Part shown: positions 54,135-57,701 of the stretch, piece by piece
Numbering within the stretch: the first letter of the stretch is position 1
Layout of the letters: every line of letters starts with the position of its first letter
Origin: MESE01 sp036675035
GTDB lineage: Bacteria; Pseudomonadota; Gammaproteobacteria; Burkholderiales; Burkholderiaceae_D
NCBI GenBank assembly: GCA_036675035.1
Contig: JAKFFO010000227.1
Location: 1 to 57,701 of the forward strand
Direction of reading: 5' to 3'
Length of the DNA: 57,701 nucleotides
Translations under genes and position numbers: made by a program
The notes under the pieces: model-generated
The model's input: the letters and a program-made list of their open reading frames with translations, nothing else
Databases searched by the model: none
Told to the model about the DNA's origin: nothing

Positions 54135-55265
54135 TCAGTCCCTTCGCGCCACCGCATCCAAAATCGGCTCCAGGATCGCCGCCCCCAAGCGCGCGCTACG
54201 CGCCCCATTCCATCCCACTTGCGGGTCGGGCAGATCGGCGTTGTCCTTGAACGGCATTTCCAGTGTCAGTGAAACGCATTTGAAGGTATGTCCGATATAT
54301 TTAGACGCCAGCTTCAGCATATCCTCGCGGTACTTTCCCGCCGCATATCCATGCCGGGTCTGGAAATCCGGGCTGGCACGCTTGAACGCATCGATGAACG
54401 CCTGTTGCTCCTTCGCCTGCCGCTCGCTAAAACCTTCCAGCATTTCACATCCCGCTACAAATACATACGGCAAGGCTTCATCGCCATGTACGTCGAGAAA
54501 CAGATTACAGCCGGTCTGATGAATCTTGTGTTTCACCGCAAGGACTTCAGGACTCGATTCGAGCGACGGCGTCATCCATTCCCGATTCAAGTTCGCTCCA
54601 GCCGCATTCGTACGCAGATTGCCGCGAACCGAACCATCCGGATTCATGTTCGGCAGGATATGAAAAACTGCTTGTTCCAGCAAGCGTCTCGCGATCGGAT
54701 TGGCCTCATCGAGCAAGGCATCGATCATCCCTTCCACAAACCATTCCGCCATGGTCTCGCCGGGATGCTGTCGCGCGATGATCCATACTTTTTTCTCTGC
54801 CGACGTGCTGCCGATCGTCACCAGATTCATGTCCCGGCCTTCGATCGTGTTGCCGATATCGGTAATGCATGCAAGCGGAGATGCCTCGGCGCGCCCCAGC
54901 AAGCGCAGATGCCGCTCCCATGAATACGGCTCGAAGTAGGCGTAATAAATGCTGTCCCGCTCAGGTGTGTGGGTGATGGTCAACACCCGGCCGTCGTAGG
55001 CGGTCGGCACCCGGAACCAGGTCTCGCGATCATAACTTGCGACCGCCTGATAATTCTCCCATCCAGCCGGAAAACTGGTCTGTCCGGCATTCAGGAATCG
55101 CATCGTGCAAGCCGTATTGCGCGCACCCTGCAGGCAAAAATAAAACCACTGTGAAAAATCGGCGTGCGAGTCCTTGCGGAAATTGAGTTGAATGGATTGC
55201 GCGTTATCGATGCTCAGCACTTCGATAGCGCCGGCGTCGAACTGCTGGCTGATTTTAAGTGGCAT
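54135..55265 (-). CDS. cytosolic-carboxypeptidase-type M14 metallopeptidase
   Basis: A 376-residue zinc carboxypeptidase of the M14D (CCP/Nna1-like) group. Residues 1-115 form the beta-rich CCP N-domain (FSQWFYFCLQG, YYAYFEPYSWERH). The catalytic domain has the zinc ligands H167 and E170 (RQHPGE) and H260 (LDVHGDE), the substrate-binding segment ANLNREW (224-230) and the catalytic E336 (LTLEMPF). There is no signal peptide, so it acts in the cytoplasm. In eukaryotes such enzymes trim glutamates from tubulin; the bacterial substrate is unknown. The ATG at 55265 fits the family start. Confidence 0.9.
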   Translation of the reverse strand: MPLKISQQFDAGAIEVLSIDNAQSIQLNFRKDSHADFSQWFYFCLQGARNTACTMRFLNAGQTSFPAGWENYQAVASYDRETWFRVPTAYDGRVLTITHTPERDSIYYAYFEPYSWERHLRLLGRAEASPLACITDIGNTIEGRDMNLVTIGSTSAEKKVWIIARQHPGETMAEWFVEGMIDALLDEANPIARRLLEQAVFHILPNMNPDGSVRGNLRTNAAGANLNREWMTPSLESSPEVLAVKHKIHQTGCNLFLDVHGDEALPYVFVAGCEMLEGFSERQAKEQQAFIDAFKRASPDFQTRHGYAAGKYREDMLKLASKYIGHTFKCVSLTLEMPFKDNADLPDPQVGWNGARSARLGAAILEPILDAVARRD

Positions 55266-55483
55266 GGACGTATGGAATAAGTTGCAAGGCCAGTTGGATT
55301 CTGGTCGAAGCACGGAATCGGAAACTACGAGAATGCGATGGCCAACTGCGCATATTTTAGCCCGCAATCAAGATCGCCTCGCGAGCAAACGCGAGTCTCC
55401 TGAAGAGCCCTGTCGTAACGTTTTATTTTGTTCATGCGGTAGCGGTATTGATAATGGTCGGAAAAGAAAAAACAGGTTCGCTC

Positions 55484-55492
55484 TGCTATAAT
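55484..55492 (+). promoter_or_regulatory. extended -10 promoter of tRNA-Pro
   Basis: TGCTATAAT is a perfect -10 with the TG extension, 12 bases before the mature tRNA. No good -35 hexamer stands at 16-18 bases, which is common when an extended -10 is present. Confidence 0.65.
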
Positions 55493-55503
55493 TCGCAACT
55501 CGT

Positions 55504-55580
<77 letters not shown>

Positions 55581-55596
55581 ATCGAATCAACAACTT

Positions 55597-55623
55597 AGAC
55601 CAGTCACGCGATTGGTCTTTTTT
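55597..55623 (+). terminator. intrinsic terminator after tRNA-Pro
   Basis: AGACCAGTC/GATTGGTCT (55597-55605, 55610-55618, with one G-T pair) around ACGC is followed by a run of T's. It starts 16 bases after the tRNA. Confidence 0.85.
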
Positions 55624-55817
55624 GTTTTTACCGTCTCGTGCCCGCGAATGTCGCGACCAATTCAAAGCCAACGACATACGGTTTTAAAGCCAAACGAAAC
55701 AAAAGTTAGGCAAATCGGTCAAATTCCAACTCTTTCTCTTGCACTTCGGAAAATTTGTCTTAAAATCATTTTCCTTGCAGTACTCCGATCGCTCATTCTG
55801 CTTCAGTCGAAGGTTAT

Positions 55818-56273
55818 ATGACAGGCACGACGCAATCCCGGAAAGTACTTGTTGCCATCCGACCCGACGCCATCCCTATTGTGGCGCGCACAATGGGTTC
55901 CGAATTTGACGTCGTGATCTGCCATACGATGGAAGACGCGAAGGCCAAACTTAATGAGCAAGTAGGCTTGATTGCCTGTGGCGTCCATTTCGACAGCGGC
56001 GCGATGTTCGATCTTCTCCGTTACGTAAAGTCTCTTCCGGAGACACGGTCGATTCCCTTTTTTCTGCTGATAGGTGAAGGCGAACGCTATTCGAAGTCTA
56101 TCTTGGCCGGTATCCGAAGTGCGGCCGAAGTATTAGGTGCTGAGGCCTTTACCGACCTTATGCGCCTGAAAAACAAGATTGGCGAAGAAGCCGCCTATGA
56201 AAAACTCAGGCAGTCCATTCGAGTTTGCCTGTCGAAAGACGAATCACGAATCAGGCGAATCGATAGTCCCTGA
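55818..56273 (+). CDS. degenerate receiver-like (CheY-fold) protein
   Basis: A 151-residue protein whose hydrophobic pattern follows a response-regulator receiver: KVLVAIRP, then VGLIACGVHFDSGAMFDLLRYV, then IPFFLLIG. The phospho-accepting aspartate is replaced by Cys/Gly (positions 54-55), and the N-terminal acidic pair is missing. It should therefore not be phosphorylated in the usual way. The C-terminus is a charged helical tail. GAAGG lies before the ATG. It stands alone after tRNA-Pro; the function is unknown and the fold call is tentative. Confidence 0.65.
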   Translation: MTGTTQSRKVLVAIRPDAIPIVARTMGSEFDVVICHTMEDAKAKLNEQVGLIACGVHFDSGAMFDLLRYVKSLPETRSIPFFLLIGEGERYSKSILAGIRSAAEVLGAEAFTDLMRLKNKIGEEAAYEKLRQSIRVCLSKDESRIRRIDSP

Positions 56274-56319
56274 CTGGTTTGGGTTGATGCTGCCAACCAC
56301 GATAATCGGGATGGCTTTT

Positions 56320-56357
56320 GCCGCCGCCCTTCCGGTCTTGATCAGACCGGGGGCGGC
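56320..56357. repeat. GC-rich interrupted inverted repeat
   Basis: CCGGTCT/AGACCGG (56332-56338, 56344-56350) around a five-base loop is enclosed by GCCGCC/GGCGGC (56320-56325, 56352-56357). It lies about 45 bases after the receiver-like gene. There is no T-tract, so it may be a factor-dependent terminator or an mRNA-stabilising end. Confidence 0.5.
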
Positions 56358-56485
56358 TTAATCACGGCAGCTATCGCTTCATTGCGATCCCGTACCGCTT
56401 CGGCTGCAAAAGCGGCGGCACAGCTAGCAGTCGGTCCGGTTAAATCGATGGATATATATCGCGTCTTTTTCCACCTGACGGTTTC

Positions 56486-56503
56486 GGTGTTCCATGGAAC
56501 ACC
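56486..56503. repeat. 18-bp perfect palindrome
   Basis: The half-site GGTGTTCCA is followed by its exact reverse complement, centred on CCATGG. It has the form of a dimeric regulator site, but no promoter or gene start is clear beside it. Confidence 0.55.
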
Positions 56504-56522
56504 CTCGCCGTTGCATGGCGAG
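56504..56522. repeat. hairpin adjoining the 18-bp palindrome
   Basis: CTCGCC (56504-56509) pairs with GGCGAG (56517-56522) around GTTGCAT. It follows the palindrome without a gap, making a two-stem element of 37 bases. Confidence 0.45.
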
Positions 56523-56661
56523 ACACGACCGAAGGAAGTCCCCTTGCGGGATGCGGCCTCCTCGCGCCTTGTCAAACGAAAAAATCCATCGATTTCTTTC
56601 CCGCCGATTCAATCTGACTGACTACCAGTTTCGGGCCAATTGACCTGTTCGGATACCGGTG

Positions 56662-56928
56662 TCAGGACCGACGGCGCAGCCAGTCCTTTGCCGCACCGAT
56701 CTCGTCGAACGCCTTGATGTCGGTTACTACGGGACTCAACAGCAACAGTGCTGCCTCGGCAGAGATGCGCGAAAACCGGCTCGGTCCAAATGCATGCGCA
56801 AAAGACGTCATGCCGGCCCATCTTGCGCGTGACAGCGCATCGAATACCAGCCAGTTCGCTACGCCGGTCCAGATTCCCACTATGTTGGTATTGCCGTTCA
56901 AGACCTTGTATATGCGGTGTTCCGTCAT
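56662..56928 (-). CDS. possible short STAS/SpoIIAA-like protein or remnant
   Basis: An 88-codon open frame that begins with ATG. Its C-terminal half (ALSRARWAGMTSFAHAFGP, VVTDIKAFDEIGAAKDWLRR) resembles the end of SpoIIAA-like (DUF3478) proteins, where an acidic EARxWL-type helix closes the domain. The frame is shorter than the roughly 120-130 residues of that family, and its N-terminal part does not fit well, so it may be a deleted copy. The ribosome binding site is poor. I am not sure it is expressed. Confidence 0.35.
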   Translation of the reverse strand: MTEHRIYKVLNGNTNIVGIWTGVANWLVFDALSRARWAGMTSFAHAFGPSRFSRISAEAALLLLSPVVTDIKAFDEIGAAKDWLRRRS

Positions 56929-57351
56929 CTGGTCGATAAACCGATTAACTCCCGCCTTGGCTGGCGCATCGGTTTGCTAGCCCTTCCAGTTCACGTATAT
57001 GCATCGGATATCGGTATCGTATCCGATGTCGAAAAAATCATCCTGTACCAGCGTCTCAACCATCACTCATCCCGCAAAGTTATTTTCCTGTCCATTCAAG
57101 CTGACGGCTGTTCAAGCTGGCTAATTTGTATGCATTATGGAACCATCTGAAAGCTGAAAACTGTTCCAGCATATGCAATCGCAGAGTAGCGAACGTCCGC
57201 ATGAACAGGCTTTCCGCCGGACGTTTTCACCGTTAGCAACCATTAACAGCAATCCCTTGCCTGAAGGGAAAATATTCTAAACCGAAGTTGGGCTGGATCA
57301 GATCCGCCAGAAAATTCGCGATTTGGCCATGCAAAAGATTGTGCAGTGCGA
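56929..57351. other. non-coding stretch before the small-RNA candidate
   Basis: No gene is supported here. Short frames have no recognisable product. The stretch includes one strong hairpin at 57002-57028. Base composition is more A/T-rich than in the flanking genes. Confidence 0.5.
57002..57028. repeat. 9-bp inverted repeat
   Basis: CATCGGATA (57002-57010) pairs with TATCCGATG (57020-57028) around TCGGTATCG. A GAAAAAA run follows on the plus strand; on the minus strand the stem is followed by mixed sequence. The role is unknown. Confidence 0.5.
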
Positions 57352-57362
57352 TATAATTCAGT

Positions 57363-57425
57363 TGTCTCCTCCACCCTCCCAAGGGATGGATTTAGCCCGC
57401 TCCTTACGGTAGCGGGCTTTTTTTT
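57363..57425 (+). ncRNA. candidate small RNA with anti-Shine-Dalgarno motif
   Basis: A perfect TATAAT (57352-57357) is followed, at the distance expected for a transcript start near 57363, by a pyrimidine-rich stretch with CTCCTCC (57366-57372). A small CCCT/AGGG hairpin comes next, then a strong intrinsic terminator, AGCCCGCT/AGCGGGCT with eight T's (57394-57425). The resulting RNA would be about 60 bases and could pair with Shine-Dalgarno sequences. The -35 region is weak. CUCC-rich small RNAs of this size are known in betaproteobacteria; membership is not tested. Confidence 0.6.
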
Positions 57426-57524
57426 GGCCGCGTCAGCACTTGCTGCATAGCACAATGACATTTCGAATGAAATGCTGCATTATTCGCGTTAGAAAAATCC
57501 ATTGCCGATAGGTGAGGAGACCGG

Positions 57525-57558
57525 AAAGCCCGCAGCCGTAATCGACTGCGGGCTTTTT
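57525..57558 (+). terminator. second intrinsic terminator near the right end
   Basis: AAAGCCCGCAG (57525-57535) pairs with CTGCGGGCTTT (57546-57556) around a ten-base loop and is followed by T's. It lies about 100 bases after the small-RNA terminator with no gene between, so it may end a second short transcript containing GGTGAGGAGACC (57511-57522). Confidence 0.75.
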
Positions 57559-57634
57559 ATTGCCGCGTGCCGCTGCGGTAGAAGACATCAGAAACCCGGT
57601 ACGTTCGACACGCTCGCTACAGTATTTCTACCAA

Positions 57635-57701
57635 TGTGCGTCGGGCGGCGAAGAGCGCTACGTCGAGATCTGGAACCTCGTGTTCATGCAGTTCGAGCAG
57701 C
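57635..57701 (+). pseudogene. alanyl-tRNA synthetase fragment lacking its 5' part (runs off the window)
   Basis: The frame ending at 57700 reads GGEERYVEIWNLVFMQFEQ. The EIWNLVFMQF core is highly characteristic of the AlaRS catalytic domain, where it normally stands about 190-200 residues from the start. Here homology appears to begin near 57635. The open frame upstream starts just after a stop at 57539 and contains a terminator hairpin, no usable start codon and none of the preceding AlaRS sequence. It therefore looks like a 5'-truncated copy. The right-hand part is outside the window. Confidence 0.65.

Larger units (their letters stand above)
56274..56661. other. gene-poor region with inverted repeats
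   Basis: I find no convincing gene in these 388 bases. Short open frames lack codon bias and family signatures. Three inverted repeats stand out and are listed separately: 56320-56357, 56486-56503 and 56504-56522. Confidence 0.5.

Noticed and set aside
56342..56575. 77-codon minus-strand frame after the receiver-like gene
   Set aside because: No family pattern, codon use unlike neighbours, and it runs through three inverted repeats.
57243..57461. 72-codon minus-strand frame over the small-RNA candidate
   Set aside because: It overlaps a strong promoter-terminator unit on the other strand and has no recognisable product.

Overview
The window is a stretch of bacterial chromosome with almost no accessory DNA. 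Gene order and protein families point to a betaproteobacterium of the order Burkholderiales, most likely Oxalobacteraceae (Herminiimonas/Collimonas-like; the genus is a guess). The grounds are the hfq-hflX-hflK-hflC-hisZ order, the surE-pcm-nlpD-rpoS block, a GntR regulator beside mdh and sdhCDAB-sdhE-gltA, an AcnA-type aconitase, and a DUF2863 protein, a family I know mainly from Burkholderiales.

Layout. (1) 1-14000, nearly all on the minus strand: hisZ (cut by the left edge), hflC, hflK, hflX, hfq, der, bamB, yfgM, hisS, ispG, a RodZ-like gene, pilW/pilF, rlmN and ndk. (2) 14.1-20.8 kb: a Bax-inhibitor-1 membrane protein, then convergent rlmD, and the block surE-pcm-nlpD-rpoS with a PolB-like exonuclease overlapping the rpoS stop. 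(3) 20.8-27.6 kb: a quinone oxidoreductase, a DinG-family helicase, a YdcH-like protein, an orphan PP2C phosphatase, a secreted coiled-coil protein, zapE and a glycine-rich lipoprotein. (4) 27.6-33.3 kb: the 2-oxoglutarate dehydrogenase genes sucA-odhB-lpdA, with a structured leader before sucA. (5) 33.5-40.6 kb: a five-gene, plus-strand signalling operon. It encodes a two-helix membrane protein, a symporter/STAC/histidine-kinase hybrid, a single-domain response regulator, a degenerate membrane kinase fused to a DnaQ-type exonuclease, and a CBS-nucleotidyltransferase protein. (6) 40.7-52.6 kb: TCA-cycle genes gltA, sdhE, sdhBADC, a GntR/UTRA regulator, mdh, a CitE-like lyase, a small exported protein and acnA. 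(7) 52.7-55.6 kb: DUF2863, a cytosolic-carboxypeptidase-type M14 peptidase and tRNA-Pro(GGG). (8) 55.6-57.7 kb: a gene-poor tail with a degenerate receiver protein, several inverted repeats, a probable small RNA with an anti-Shine-Dalgarno motif, a second terminator, and a piece of alanyl-tRNA synthetase lacking its start.

How it fits together. Two thirds of the TCA cycle is encoded within 25 kb. The signalling operon sits between the 2-oxoglutarate dehydrogenase block and the citrate synthase/succinate dehydrogenase block, and its sensor resembles CbrA/CrbS-type carbon-source sensors, so I infer a link to carboxylate or acetate use. A perfect 20-bp palindrome between gntR and mdh lies just upstream of a good sigma-70 promoter and is the probable operator of the GntR protein.

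The strongest candidates for an undescribed system are the signalling operon, above all the exonuclease carried by a kinase-like receptor lacking its phospho-accepting histidine, and the small-RNA/terminator pair near the right end.
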